A stretch of 64,000 bases of DNA, taken from NCBI GenBank assembly GCA_029310945.1, contig JARJFC010000002.1, positions 146,712-210,711 of the forward strand. The letters run 5' to 3'. Both the position numbers and the translations under genes were made by a program. The notes beneath the pieces were generated by a model that saw nothing but the letters and a program-made list of their open reading frames with translations, had not been told where the DNA came from and searched no databases. Each line of letters begins with the position of its first letter. The stretch's first letter is position 1. This stretch comes from Leptospira sp. 96542. GTDB lineage: Bacteria; Spirochaetota; Leptospiria; Leptospirales; Leptospiraceae. Below, piece by piece: positions 35,022-44,484 of the stretch.

Positions 35022-36971
35022 ATGCCGAATCAAATTCTCTGGACGCCTAAAAATAAACATTCTAATATGAGCGTTTTCCGCAAACAATTGGAAGACGAAC
35101 TTTCATTATCTTTTCCAAGTTATTCAGAGTTGTACGATTGGTCTGTATTGAATCCAGAATTGTTTTGGAAATCTTGGGCAAGTCATTCAGGATTTAAGTT
35201 TATTTCTGAGCCAACTGTTAGTTTGGAAGTTGGGAAATATTTTTGGGAATCTGTTTGGATGCCCGGAGCAACTTATAATTTTGCAGAAAATCTTCTCAAA
35301 GGAGGGGATCCTTCGGATACAGCCATTGTTTTTTATTCAGAAGATGGGATCAAAACTATTCTAAGTTATGCGGAGTTATCGAAATATGTTCTTACACTGA
35401 AAAAACATCTGGAAGAATTGGGTGTGGGGAAAGGTGACAGAGTATGCGGAATCGTTCCAAATTCTCCCATTGCCACAATTGCCATGCTTGCTACCACAGC
35501 CCTTGGTGCCATTTGGGCAAGTGCATCTCCTGATTTTGGAGTAAAAGCCATACTTGATCGTTTTGAACAAATCCAACCGAAAGTTTTAGTATCTGTTACA
35601 ACTTATTTATTTAAGGGAAAGTCGATTTCTATTTTGGATAAGGTAGAAGAAATTTCCAATCGTTTAGCGGAAACTGCTGATTTTAAACAAAGTATACTTT
35701 TTGATTTTAACGAAAAAATAAAAAATGTTGGCCGCACCAAACTTCCATTTCGTTTTTCTGAACTGAGTTTGATTGATGGGGATATAAAATTTGAACCAAT
35801 CACTTTTTCTGACCCAGTGTACATCATGTTTTCATCTGGCACAACAGGTCTGCCTAAATGTATTGTTCAGGGTGGAGGAGTCCTTCTCAATCACACAAAA
35901 GAATTAGGTTTACATTGTAATCTTTCAAAAGGACAGAAATTGTTTTATTATACAACTTGCGGGTGGATGATGTGGAACTGGTCACAATCTATTTTGGCAT
36001 TGGGAGGAACCTTATACCAGTTTGATGGAAATCCATTTTACCCAAGTTGGGAAGTTTTATGGAAATTTGCAGATGAAGAGTCAATCGATGTATTTGGAAC
36101 AAGTGCAAAATATTTATCAGTTCTAATGGAAGATGGTGCGGATATCAAATCAAAGTACAATTTATCGAATCTAAAAGTAATATTATCGACTGGATCTCCA
36201 CTTCCAAAGAATGGGTTCCGATATGTTTATGATCATATCAAAGAAGATGTTCAATTATCTTCTATTTCTGGCGGAACAGATTTGAATGGATGTTTTGGTC
36301 TGGGCAATCCAGATTTACCTGTGGTCGAAGGAGAAATCCAGTGTCGTGGTCTTGGTATGGACGTACAAGTGTTTGATGAAGAAGGTAAATCTGTGATTGG
36401 AGAAAAAGGAGAACTCGTTTGTTTAAAACCTTTTCCTTCGATGCCGCTTTATTTTTGGAATGATGTCGATAAATCAAAATACAAATCTGCTTATTTTTCC
36501 GCATACGAGAATGTTTGGTGCCATGGAGACTTTATATCAATTTCAGAAAATGGTGGCCTTGTTATTTATGGAAGGTCGGACGCCACTCTCAATCCAGGAG
36601 GCGTAAGGATTGGTACAGCAGATATTTATTCTGTTCTGCAAACTGTAACAGAAGTGAAAGATTCGGTAATCATCGGTCAGAACTATAAGGATGATATTCG
36701 TGTAGTATTATTTGTTGTTTTGGCACCAGATCATAAACTAGATCAAGATTTAATATTAAGAATAAAGACCAAAATCAAAAATGAAACATCTCCAAGGCAC
36801 GTTCCATCCATCGTTTTAGAGGTGCCAGAAATACCATACACAGTAAACGGCAAAAAAGTGGAACTTGCAGTTAAACAAACTGTTGAAGGTGAGGAAGTGA
36901 AAAATAAGAATGTTTTGGCTAACCCAGGTTCGATTGAATATTTTAAACAGTTTCCTGAGTTGTATTCGTAA
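35022..36971 (+). CDS. aacS: Acetoacetyl-CoA synthetase
   Basis: An acyl-adenylate-forming enzyme that turns acetoacetate, ATP and CoA into acetoacetyl-CoA. The N-terminal ACS domain, the P-loop-like motif FSSGTTGLPKC, the aromatic block YTTCGWMMWNWSQS and the C-terminal NPGGVRIGTADIY and VNGKKVELAVK (with the catalytic Lys) are all present. Length 649 is normal. The product could enter beta-oxidation or, with Ccr (12109), the ethylmalonyl-CoA route. The 3' end overlaps the kinase gene by 29 bases. Confidence 0.92.
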   Translation: MPNQILWTPKNKHSNMSVFRKQLEDELSLSFPSYSELYDWSVLNPELFWKSWASHSGFKFISEPTVSLEVGKYFWESVWMPGATYNFAENLLKGGDPSDTAIVFYSEDGIKTILSYAELSKYVLTLKKHLEELGVGKGDRVCGIVPNSPIATIAMLATTALGAIWASASPDFGVKAILDRFEQIQPKVLVSVTTYLFKGKSISILDKVEEISNRLAETADFKQSILFDFNEKIKNVGRTKLPFRFSELSLIDGDIKFEPITFSDPVYIMFSSGTTGLPKCIVQGGGVLLNHTKELGLHCNLSKGQKLFYYTTCGWMMWNWSQSILALGGTLYQFDGNPFYPSWEVLWKFADEESIDVFGTSAKYLSVLMEDGADIKSKYNLSNLKVILSTGSPLPKNGFRYVYDHIKEDVQLSSISGGTDLNGCFGLGNPDLPVVEGEIQCRGLGMDVQVFDEEGKSVIGEKGELVCLKPFPSMPLYFWNDVDKSKYKSAYFSAYENVWCHGDFISISENGGLVIYGRSDATLNPGGVRIGTADIYSVLQTVTEVKDSVIIGQNYKDDIRVVLFVVLAPDHKLDQDLILRIKTKIKNETSPRHVPSIVLEVPEIPYTVNGKKVELAVKQTVEGEEVKNKNVLANPGSIEYFKQFPELYS

Positions 36972-38865
36972 AAGGATATAGATCAAAATAAAACTCTGAA
37001 CCTACACCGAGTTTTGAGTTCAGTTGTAATTCAGAACCCATAAGGTTTAGGATTCCACGAGATATCATAAGACCGAGCCCAGAACCTCCAAATTTTTTGT
37101 ATAGGTTTTGGTTTCCCTGCTCAAATTTTGTAAATAAAATATTTCTATCTTCTTCGGTAATTCCTTTCCCTGAGTCAATTACCTGAAATCTCAATTTTTC
37201 ATCAACGATTGTTACCTTGATGGATACTTCTCCTTCTTTCGTAAATTTAAAAGCATTAAACAAAAGATTTGTGAGAACTTGGTGGATATGAAACATATCA
37301 CTATAAATTTCTTTTGGAACGTTAGAATCTACTTCTGTAAAAAATTTAATATTCTTTTGGACTAAAAAAGGCTGGATTTCTCCAGTTAGTTCATCCAAAA
37401 GATCATGTAAAAAAAACATACTGTTTTCAATTTTGATTTTACCTGCTTCTAACCTACTTTGTTCCAATACGTCTGATACAATTTTTATGACATGGTCGGA
37501 AGATTTTAGCAAATAACGAATGTCATCTTTTGTTTTATCATCTTGAAAACGTTCGCCTAAAATTTCTAAATAAGCAGTGATACTATGCAAAGGATTTCTG
37601 ATTTCGTGGCTTAAATAATTAAGTGTATCTGTTTTGGCCTCAGCAAGTTTGAGAGCCACTTCCTTTTCGAAAGCAATGCGGATTGTATTTTTTTGCATTT
37701 CGCTGTACTGGCTACTCAAAGCCAAAGCAAAAAATAAAACTTCAATGAATTGAGAAATTTTGATGATATGTAAGGTGAAAAACACATTGGGTAATACCGT
37801 ATTCAACCGAAGGATCGCAATGATAATGGCGATTGACAAAATGACAAGCCCTCGCCTTACCCAAAGATCAGCTTGCGTTAGATTTGTTTTGAAAAACAAG
37901 GCAGTTGCAAGATAGAAAGTTATAAACATTCCAAAATAAGGAATGATTTTGGAAAGATAAGAATAAGATATCCAGGGAACCAATAAAAAATGTACAGCTA
38001 AAAATAGATAACTAAGCCATATTATGTATTTTGAATGTTTTTCTTTTGTAAAAAATGGAAAAAAAATAACAATAAATAAAAGACCAAATAAAATTCCAAG
38101 TATATTTGTGAATTGTAAAATATGATTGGATAAACCTTCAATGTTTGGGAAAAAATATTTCTGCAAGTGTCCGCTATTTGATGAAAAGAAAATTACAAGA
38201 GTAATTCCATACAAAGAGAACATTAAAAATGTTTTGCGTTTTGTTAGCAAAAAAGAAAATAAATGATAAATAGAAATTAAAAGTATACTCCCGTAATAAA
38301 ATCCGTGTTGGATGTTATTTTCAATTTCGTATTCTAAAAGTTTACCAGGTACACACTTAGTCAGCGGGAGTCTGATGGAACCTGCGGATCTAACTCGTAG
38401 TATAAAACTTTCAGCAGGAATTTCGGGGGGGATACGGAAGATATGGTCGGTTGCTGGAACTCTCCTTTTGGAAAATTTTTTTTGGTCACCCGATTGGAAC
38501 TTTTGGATTTTGTCCTCAGCGAAAACATACATTATTAAATCGTCTAATAATGGATTGTCGATTAAGAGGAGTTCGACTGCTGGGATTTTTGGGTTTGTTG
38601 GATTTGGAAATTTGTTAAATGAAATCCAATGTGTTTTGTCGGAATACCCAATGCTTGAGGTAAATGGGTTTTCACTAACGCCGTGCATCTTTTGAAATTT
38701 TTCTCTCACTTCTTCCACAGTCAGGGAAGAACCATCTTCTATATAATGCAAAACATAGGGGGTCAGGTCTTCGCAAAAATTTTTGGCAGAACTACACCCA
38801 ATAAAACCAAAACCAACCAGGAGTATAGTTGTAAATAAATTATTTCTTTTTGAAAATTGGATCAC
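36943..38865 (-). CDS. 7TM-DISM sensor histidine kinase
   Basis: A 640-residue membrane kinase. The N terminus has a lipobox-like GFIGC, then a 7TMR-DISMED2-type external domain (~50-180), seven membrane helices (~190-390), a HisKA domain with phospho-acceptor His in LSHEIRNPLHSI, and a HATPase (NLLFNAFKFTKEG, DSGKGITEED, FGGSGLGLMIS). No receiver domain. Third 7TM-DISM protein in the window. Its start lies 26 bases inside the sterol-desaturase-like gene. The signal and partner regulator are unknown. Confidence 0.88.
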   Translation of the reverse strand: MIQFSKRNNLFTTILLVGFGFIGCSSAKNFCEDLTPYVLHYIEDGSSLTVEEVREKFQKMHGVSENPFTSSIGYSDKTHWISFNKFPNPTNPKIPAVELLLIDNPLLDDLIMYVFAEDKIQKFQSGDQKKFSKRRVPATDHIFRIPPEIPAESFILRVRSAGSIRLPLTKCVPGKLLEYEIENNIQHGFYYGSILLISIYHLFSFLLTKRKTFLMFSLYGITLVIFFSSNSGHLQKYFFPNIEGLSNHILQFTNILGILFGLLFIVIFFPFFTKEKHSKYIIWLSYLFLAVHFLLVPWISYSYLSKIIPYFGMFITFYLATALFFKTNLTQADLWVRRGLVILSIAIIIAILRLNTVLPNVFFTLHIIKISQFIEVLFFALALSSQYSEMQKNTIRIAFEKEVALKLAEAKTDTLNYLSHEIRNPLHSITAYLEILGERFQDDKTKDDIRYLLKSSDHVIKIVSDVLEQSRLEAGKIKIENSMFFLHDLLDELTGEIQPFLVQKNIKFFTEVDSNVPKEIYSDMFHIHQVLTNLLFNAFKFTKEGEVSIKVTIVDEKLRFQVIDSGKGITEEDRNILFTKFEQGNQNLYKKFGGSGLGLMISRGILNLMGSELQLNSKLGVGSEFYFDLYPFTNTTQETV

Positions 38866-39628
38866 GTGTAATTAGGTCAAATTCTTGTTTGTAATTTGGA
38901 TGATTTGTTCCAAATAATTTATCCCACCAATTGAAATACAATCCATAATTGTAGTGAAACCATTTATGGTGCATATTGTGGTGGGTTGTGGTATTATGCC
39001 AGTTTGTATAAAAATGGCTGAGAAAACCTTTAGGGAAAAGTTCAAATGCCATATGACCGAGTACATTCAAAAAAGTCATATAGAGTAAAAATAAAACAAT
39101 AGTTAACGAATGCGTAGGGATAAAAAAAGTATATAATGGAACAATGCCAGCTTCGATCACTGCCTCGTACGGATGGAATGCGAAGGCTGCCCAAGGGGAG
39201 GGGTTTGTTGATTTATGGTGGACACGGTGTACGTAGGGAAATATTGGTTTCCAATGCATTAGTCTATGTGTGAAATAAAAATAGGCATCATGGCAAAGGA
39301 TGAGTGCCGCCAAGTTGATCAAAAAATAGACCCAACCTTTATCGCCTATGTTTTGATAAATTAAAAACACCCCATGGTTTTTTCCAATAAAAATCCCCAC
39401 ACCGACCAAACCAAAAACAACCATAGTCGCCAATGAATAGTATATTTCATGTTTGATTTTGGAAAAATCAGGAAGTTTGCCTTGGATGATTCTGTGAGAA
39501 AGTTTATCCTTCCAAAGTTTCCAAACAAGTCCATAACCAATGCCAGCAAAGACCACGTAACGAATGGTGGTTATGGTTGTGGCCAGTAGGAAGATAGTCA
39601 AATATGGAACTAAATCGGAAACACTCAT
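38840..39628 (-). CDS. Sterol desaturase / fatty-acid hydroxylase family protein
   Basis: A membrane di-iron enzyme of the FA_hydroxylase family. Histidine-box residues appear as HDAYFYFTHRLMH, HRVHHKS, AFAFHPYEA and HNTTTHHNMHH. Five or so hydrophobic segments are placed as expected. It may hydroxylate or desaturate a fatty acid, a carotenoid or a hopanoid/sterol. The start overlaps the cysteine synthase stop by four bases (ATGA), so it is the second gene of a cysteine synthase - hydroxylase - kinase operon. The pairing is unusual and its meaning is not evident. Confidence 0.85.
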   Translation of the reverse strand: MSVSDLVPYLTIFLLATTITTIRYVVFAGIGYGLVWKLWKDKLSHRIIQGKLPDFSKIKHEIYYSLATMVVFGLVGVGIFIGKNHGVFLIYQNIGDKGWVYFLINLAALILCHDAYFYFTHRLMHWKPIFPYVHRVHHKSTNPSPWAAFAFHPYEAVIEAGIVPLYTFFIPTHSLTIVLFLLYMTFLNVLGHMAFELFPKGFLSHFYTNWHNTTTHHNMHHKWFHYNYGLYFNWWDKLFGTNHPNYKQEFDLITRDPIFKKK

Positions 39629-40599
39629 AAAAGACCTTTGGACTTTAAAAATTCAGGATTGTAGATTTTTGATTGGTATTTTGATCCGCTATCACATAAC
39701 ACGGTGACTATGGTGTGGCCTTTGCCTAATTGTTTGGCAACCTGGTATGATGCAGCCAAATTGATCCCCACACTCCCTCCCATAAAGAGCCCATCTTTTT
39801 TCAAAACTAAATTGAGTATCCGTATGCATTCTTTGTCGTCAATACGAATGGCATCATCGGCAGGCATTCCTTCCATATTTTTTGTGATCCTTCCTTGCCC
39901 GATCCCTTCCGTGATCGACGAACCTTCAATGGATATTTTCCCCGATTTGACATACGAATAAATTCCTGAACCAAAGGGGTCGGCCACAATGCACTGAACA
40001 TTTTGGTTTTTTGATTTTAAATACATACCTGTTCCCGCAAAGGTTCCCCCGGTTCCGAGAGAGGCCACCCAAACATCCACTGAGCCTGCGGTGTCTTCCC
40101 AAATTTCGGGGCCTGTCGTTTCGAAATGAGCGTTTCTGTTGGAAAGATTATCAAACTGGTTTGCCCAAACTGAGTTTGGGGTTTCGTTCGCCAATCGTTC
40201 TGAAACTCGCACATAATTTCCTGGGTCAGCGTAAGGTACGGCTGGAACCAATATCACTTCGGCACCTAATGTTCGCAAGGTTTCAATTTTTTCTTTGGAT
40301 TGTGTTTCGGGAATGACAATGACAGATTTGTAACCCCGTGCATTGCAGATATGAGTGAGACCAATTCCCGTATTGCCAGCCGTTCCTTCGATGACAATCC
40401 CACCTGGTTTCAATCTCCCTTCTTTTTCTGCATCTTTTATGATGTACAAAGCGGCTCTATCTTTGACAGAACCACCAGGATTCATAAACTCAGCCTTTCC
40501 TAGTATTTCGCAACCTGTTTCATCCGAAAGAGAATTGATCCGAATGAGTGGGGTGTTGCCGATGGAATCTTCAAAACCATTATTGATTGTTTTCTTCAT
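39625..40599 (-). CDS. cysK: PLP-dependent cysteine synthase family protein
   Basis: A 324-residue member of the cysteine synthase/cystathionine beta-synthase fold. The PLP lysine is in NPGGSVKDRAA, and the serine/substrate loop EGTAGNTGIGL and phosphate-binding GTGGTFAGTG are intact. It likely makes cysteine from O-acetylserine and sulfide, though other members act on phosphoserine or homoserine esters. I use ATG at 40599; a TTG at 40623 is possible. The only Shine-Dalgarno (GGAG) is 14 bases before the ATG. It is divergent from the MFS transporter. Confidence 0.84.
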   Translation of the reverse strand: MKKTINNGFEDSIGNTPLIRINSLSDETGCEILGKAEFMNPGGSVKDRAALYIIKDAEKEGRLKPGGIVIEGTAGNTGIGLTHICNARGYKSVIVIPETQSKEKIETLRTLGAEVILVPAVPYADPGNYVRVSERLANETPNSVWANQFDNLSNRNAHFETTGPEIWEDTAGSVDVWVASLGTGGTFAGTGMYLKSKNQNVQCIVADPFGSGIYSYVKSGKISIEGSSITEGIGQGRITKNMEGMPADDAIRIDDKECIRILNLVLKKDGLFMGGSVGINLAASYQVAKQLGKGHTIVTVLCDSGSKYQSKIYNPEFLKSKGLL

Positions 40600-40645
40600 A
40601 AGAATGGACTTGACTCCTTTCAAAAATTATAAAATAAACGAGTGT

Positions 40646-41962
40646 ATGTTTCAATCCATACTTTCTTGGTTTGCTCCTGCACCACCCATAGATAAAAAAA
40701 CCAATTCAGAAATCCAAACTCTTTATCCAAAATTTAGGTATAGAATTTTAGAATCAACTTTTATCGGTTATACGACATTCTATCTTGTTCGGAATAATTT
40801 TTCGCCCGTATCCAAAGAAATTGGAGAGGCTTTGTCTTATTCCAAAGATGATATTGGAAACATCCTCGCAATCACCGCCATAACTTATGGTATCGGTAAG
40901 TTCATTATGGGAGCACTTTCCGATGGATCCAATCCAAAAAAGTTTATGGCCGTTGGTCTGCTTTTAACTGCCATTTTAAATTTTACTTTTGGTTTTGCAT
41001 CCAATTATTGGATTCATTTTGTTTTGTGGGGTTTGAATGGACTTGTGCAAGGTATGGGCTGGCCACCTTGCGGACGTTCACTTGGCCATTGGTATTCGGT
41101 GAGTGAAAGGGGTACAACGTTTGCATTTTGGAATATTGCACATAATATTGGTGGTGGCATTGTTGGCGTCATTGCCTCATATTCTGTGGCACATTTTGGT
41201 TGGCAATATGCGTTTTTTGTTCCGGGTGTCATTGCCCTCATTGGAAGTGTGTATTTGTATCTTCGTTTGGTGGACACTCCACAATCGGTTGGTTTACCGC
41301 CGGTAGAAGAGTATAAAAATGATTACCCACCAGAAGAAAAAGAACATAGCGAAAAAGAATTAAAAACCAGTGAGATTTTGGATTTAGTCGTAACGAATCC
41401 ATACATTTGGCTTTTTGCGGTTATCAATTTTTTTGTGTACATCATTCGTTATAGTCTGATTGATTGGGGTCCTACTTATTTGAAAGAAACCAAAGGTGCG
41501 GACATCATGGGTGGAGGTTATTCCACATTGATTTTGGAATTTGGTGGCATTGGTTCGACCATCCTTATGGGTTGGGTGTCCGATAAACTGGGTGGCCGGA
41601 GGGGGATGGTGAGTTTATTTTGTATCATTCCTATCTTTTTTGCATTCCTTGGTATCATCCTCAATCCTCCTGGAAATATTTGGATCGACTTGGTTTTGTT
41701 TGGTGTCATCGGTTTGTTTATTTATCCCCCGGTCATGTTACTCGGAGTGGCTGGGCTTGATTTTACATCCAAAAAAGCGGTGGGTGCCGCTGCTGGGTTC
41801 ATAGGGCTACTTGGTTACAGTGGACGTACTGTCCAGGGGAAGGGGCTTGCTTACCTCGCTACCAATTATTCTTGGGATGTGGCACTCTATAGCATCCTAG
41901 TTTGTACCTTCATTGCCATTGTGTTACTTGTTTTTACATGGAACCTGCGACCAAGGGGCTAA
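40646..41962 (+). CDS. MFS transporter of the organophosphate:phosphate type (GlpT/UhpT-like)
   Basis: A 438-residue twelve-helix transporter. The pattern YRILESTFIGYTTFYLVRNNFS, GMGWPPCGRSLGHWYSVSERGT and YSLIDWGPTYLKETKG fits the OPA family, which exchanges phosphate for glycerol-3-phosphate or sugar phosphates. The ATG at 40646 is used; an open frame further upstream is antisense to the cysteine synthase gene. A phosphate transporter is encoded at 124, but far away. Substrate not settled. Confidence 0.84.
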   Translation: MFQSILSWFAPAPPIDKKTNSEIQTLYPKFRYRILESTFIGYTTFYLVRNNFSPVSKEIGEALSYSKDDIGNILAITAITYGIGKFIMGALSDGSNPKKFMAVGLLLTAILNFTFGFASNYWIHFVLWGLNGLVQGMGWPPCGRSLGHWYSVSERGTTFAFWNIAHNIGGGIVGVIASYSVAHFGWQYAFFVPGVIALIGSVYLYLRLVDTPQSVGLPPVEEYKNDYPPEEKEHSEKELKTSEILDLVVTNPYIWLFAVINFFVYIIRYSLIDWGPTYLKETKGADIMGGGYSTLILEFGGIGSTILMGWVSDKLGGRRGMVSLFCIIPIFFAFLGIILNPPGNIWIDLVLFGVIGLFIYPPVMLLGVAGLDFTSKKAVGAAAGFIGLLGYSGRTVQGKGLAYLATNYSWDVALYSILVCTFIAIVLLVFTWNLRPRG

Positions 41963-42006
41963 TCGGAATTGACGGATTTTCATTTTTAGGGTAGAACAAA
42001 ATACAA

Positions 42007-42561
42007 ATGAGTTTAGCCAAAAAAATCGCCCTTTCCATAGCCATCATCGCCGTTGTCATTCTAGCCATCCCACTGGTGGCAGCTTTGTTTGTGCCTTCTG
42101 AATTTCGAGTGGAACGAACTGTGGAGGTTTCCAAAGAAGCAAACAAGGTCTTTGAATACATCCGTTTTTTGAAAAACCAAAATGAATACAGCAAATGGGC
42201 AAAACTCGACCCAGCAATGAAAAAAAACTATGAAGGGGAAGACGGTAAGGTCGGGTTCATCTCTCGTTGGGAAAGCCAAATGGATGACGTTGGTGTGGGC
42301 GAACAAGAAATCAAACATATCGATTTTGAAACCTTCACCTTGGACACAGAGCTTAGGTTCAAAAAACCAATGGAATCCACCGAAAAAAGTTATATGAAAG
42401 TTGTGTCTTTGACAGACAAAAAATCCAAAGTCATTTGGGGTTTTGAGGGAAATATGTCCTACCCATTCAATTTAATCGGACTTTTCATCAGTATGGATGA
42501 GATGATTGGAAGTGACTTTGAAGAAGGACTCACTTCACTCAAATCCATCTTAGAAAAATAA
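42007..42561 (+). CDS. SRPBCC family protein
   Basis: A 184-residue protein with an N-terminal membrane helix (IALSIAIIAVVILAIPLVAAL) and one START/SRPBCC fold (FRVERTVEVSKEANKVFEYIRFLKNQNEYSKW ... NLIGLFISMDEMIGSDFEEGLTSLK). Such domains bind hydrophobic ligands. The membrane anchor places it at the envelope. The function is unknown. It is followed by the propeller protein after 16 bases and may share its transcript. Confidence 0.78.
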   Translation: MSLAKKIALSIAIIAVVILAIPLVAALFVPSEFRVERTVEVSKEANKVFEYIRFLKNQNEYSKWAKLDPAMKKNYEGEDGKVGFISRWESQMDDVGVGEQEIKHIDFETFTLDTELRFKKPMESTEKSYMKVVSLTDKKSKVIWGFEGNMSYPFNLIGLFISMDEMIGSDFEEGLTSLKSILEK

Positions 42562-42577
42562 GGAATTTACATTCGTT

Positions 42578-43615
42578 TTGAAAAAACAAAATATCTATTG
42601 GAAACTCTACCAAGATGATCCCGTCTTAAAGCCGAGTTTCCCTTCTCCAATACTCGCTTGTCCCAGTTTTTTATTTCCAGAACAATGTCCGGATGGGTTT
42701 TGGCATTTATTCGCACACACTGTGTTTGGTGTTGTGCACTACAAATCAGAGGACGGCATCCAATGGGTCAAACGCAAAACCATTGTTTGGAATGCCATGC
42801 GTCCTTTTATTTATTTTGAAGATGGTACTTACTATCTCTATTATGAAAAGTATAAGTTTTTGCACCCAATCACGTCTTGGCTAAACTTTCGGAAATGGAA
42901 ATCTCGGATCGAAGTGAGAACAAGTAAGGATTTAAAAACTTGGTCTAAACCCAAAACGGTTTTGCATCCAAAATTCGAATTTCACAAAGACAAAAAATAT
43001 GGAGATTCTGTCAGTAATCCTTGTTTGGTGAAAATGGGCGAAAAGTACAGATTGTATTTTTCAGCATCCCTCACCTTCGTAAAAGATTGCGGATTTTGTG
43101 AGCCAACCTATATTTCGGTTGCTGAATCAAAATCTCCCTTGGGTCCTTTTGCTTATTTTTCTGAACCGATTTTGAAGCCAAACGATATGGATCCATTTTG
43201 CAATTTGGCCGCAGGTTCTATCAAAGTCATACCATGGAAGGATCGATATTTGGGTTTTCAAAATGGTATTTTTTGGAATCCCGTACGAAACGAATCTTGT
43301 TCTGCCATTTTGTTTTTGCAAAGTGAGGATGGGTTGCAATTTGATCGGATCAATTCGACTCCGATACTCGGTCCCACAGGAAGGGGTTGGAAGGCGAGTC
43401 ATATCTATGCATGCGATGTAAAGTTTTCAGAAGCTGAAAATATTTTTATCATGTATTTTAATGCTCGGGACAAGCCGCACTGGACAAAGGGTAAAGAGGC
43501 CATCGGGCTTTTTGTGGGTAAGGTGGAAGAAGAAGGTTCTCCCAAATCCAACCGACCTAAGAAGAATGCAAAAAAGAAAACAAAACCAAAGGCAAAAAAG
43601 TCTAAGAAAAAATGA
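42578..43615 (+). CDS. Five-bladed beta-propeller glycosidase-like protein
   Basis: A 345-residue protein whose blades resemble GH32/GH43/GH130-type propellers: GFWHLFAHTVFGVVHYKSEDGIQW, TYYLYYEKYKFL, EVRTSKDLKTWSKPK, YRLYFSASLTFV and LFLQSEDGLQFDRINSTPIL. No signal peptide, so it probably acts on intracellular or cytosol-facing glycans. The C terminus is a Lys-rich tail (KKNAKKKTKPKAKKSKKK). TTG start at 42578 with AAGGA upstream. It overlaps the pirin gene by four bases. Catalytic residues are not clear, so a non-enzymatic role is possible. Confidence 0.72.
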   Translation: MKKQNIYWKLYQDDPVLKPSFPSPILACPSFLFPEQCPDGFWHLFAHTVFGVVHYKSEDGIQWVKRKTIVWNAMRPFIYFEDGTYYLYYEKYKFLHPITSWLNFRKWKSRIEVRTSKDLKTWSKPKTVLHPKFEFHKDKKYGDSVSNPCLVKMGEKYRLYFSASLTFVKDCGFCEPTYISVAESKSPLGPFAYFSEPILKPNDMDPFCNLAAGSIKVIPWKDRYLGFQNGIFWNPVRNESCSAILFLQSEDGLQFDRINSTPILGPTGRGWKASHIYACDVKFSEAENIFIMYFNARDKPHWTKGKEAIGLFVGKVEEEGSPKSNRPKKNAKKKTKPKAKKSKKK

Positions 43616-44484
43616 CATCTGCACTCACAGGCCACACAAAAGATTTAGGGGATAATTTCCATATCCGTAGAGTTTTACCAGCACTGGAAAAACGTTCCGT
43701 TGGACCTTTTGTTTTTTTTGATCACTTTGGACCTGTTCCCATTGTCACAGGCGAAGAACTTGTTGTGAGAGCACATCCACATATTGGTCTTGCCACCATT
43801 ACTTTTTTATATGATGGAGTCATCCTCCACCGAGACAGTTTGGGTGTAGAAGCAGAAATCAGACCCAATGAAACCAATTGGATGGTGGCCGGCAATGGTA
43901 TCGTACACAGTGAACGGTCAAAGTTTGATGCAAAGTATGAAATTTTAGAAGGTTTACAGACTTGGGTCGCGCTTCCTAAAGAAAAAGAAGATATAGAACC
44001 AAGTTTTCAACACCTTTCCGAAGCAGAAATACCCATATTAAAAAAACCAGGTTTGATGTTTCGCTTGTTAGGTGGTAATTTTTTGGGGTTAAACTCACAG
44101 GCCACCATTCATTCTCCGTTGTTTTATGCAGACATAGACGTTACACCCGAGGCAAATGAAGTGGAATGGGTGCTTTCCGATAATGAAGAGGCTGGTTTGT
44201 ACGTATCGCGTGGATCCATCCAAGTGGGAGATGATGCTTACGGTGTTGGTTCTATGGTTTTATTTGAAAAGGGCAAAACCATTCGTTTTAAACCACAAAT
44301 CCACTCTCGGTTGATGTTACTCGGCGGTGAACCGTTAAAAGAAAAACGGGTGATTTATTGGAATTTTGTTTCTACAGAACAATCAAAAATTGAGGAAGCC
44401 AAAAAACGCTGGGCTGAAGATTTATTTCCAAAAGTTCCTAAAGAAACAGATCGAATCCCCTTGCCAGACTCGCACAAACACTAG
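43612..44484 (+). CDS. Pirin family protein
   Basis: A bicupin of 290 residues with the pirin iron site: His in RAHPHIGLATITFLYDG (two His), His and Glu in GNGIVHSER. A pirin may be a quercetinase, an iron-dependent regulator or a redox sensor; the bacterial roles vary. It overlaps the propeller gene by ATGA, and its stop is adjacent to the stop of mannose-6-phosphate isomerase on the other strand. The family call is firm. Confidence 0.86.
   Translation: MTSALTGHTKDLGDNFHIRRVLPALEKRSVGPFVFFDHFGPVPIVTGEELVVRAHPHIGLATITFLYDGVILHRDSLGVEAEIRPNETNWMVAGNGIVHSERSKFDAKYEILEGLQTWVALPKEKEDIEPSFQHLSEAEIPILKKPGLMFRLLGGNFLGLNSQATIHSPLFYADIDVTPEANEVEWVLSDNEEAGLYVSRGSIQVGDDAYGVGSMVLFEKGKTIRFKPQIHSRLMLLGGEPLKEKRVIYWNFVSTEQSKIEEAKKRWAEDLFPKVPKETDRIPLPDSHKH

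Noticed and set aside
38312..38695. 127-codon plus-strand frame opposite the 7TM-DISM kinase
   Set aside because: It is an antisense shadow of the sensor domain.
40355..40645. 97-residue N-terminal extension of the MFS transporter
   Set aside because: It lies antisense inside the cysteine synthase gene; the transporter fold begins after the ATG at 40646.
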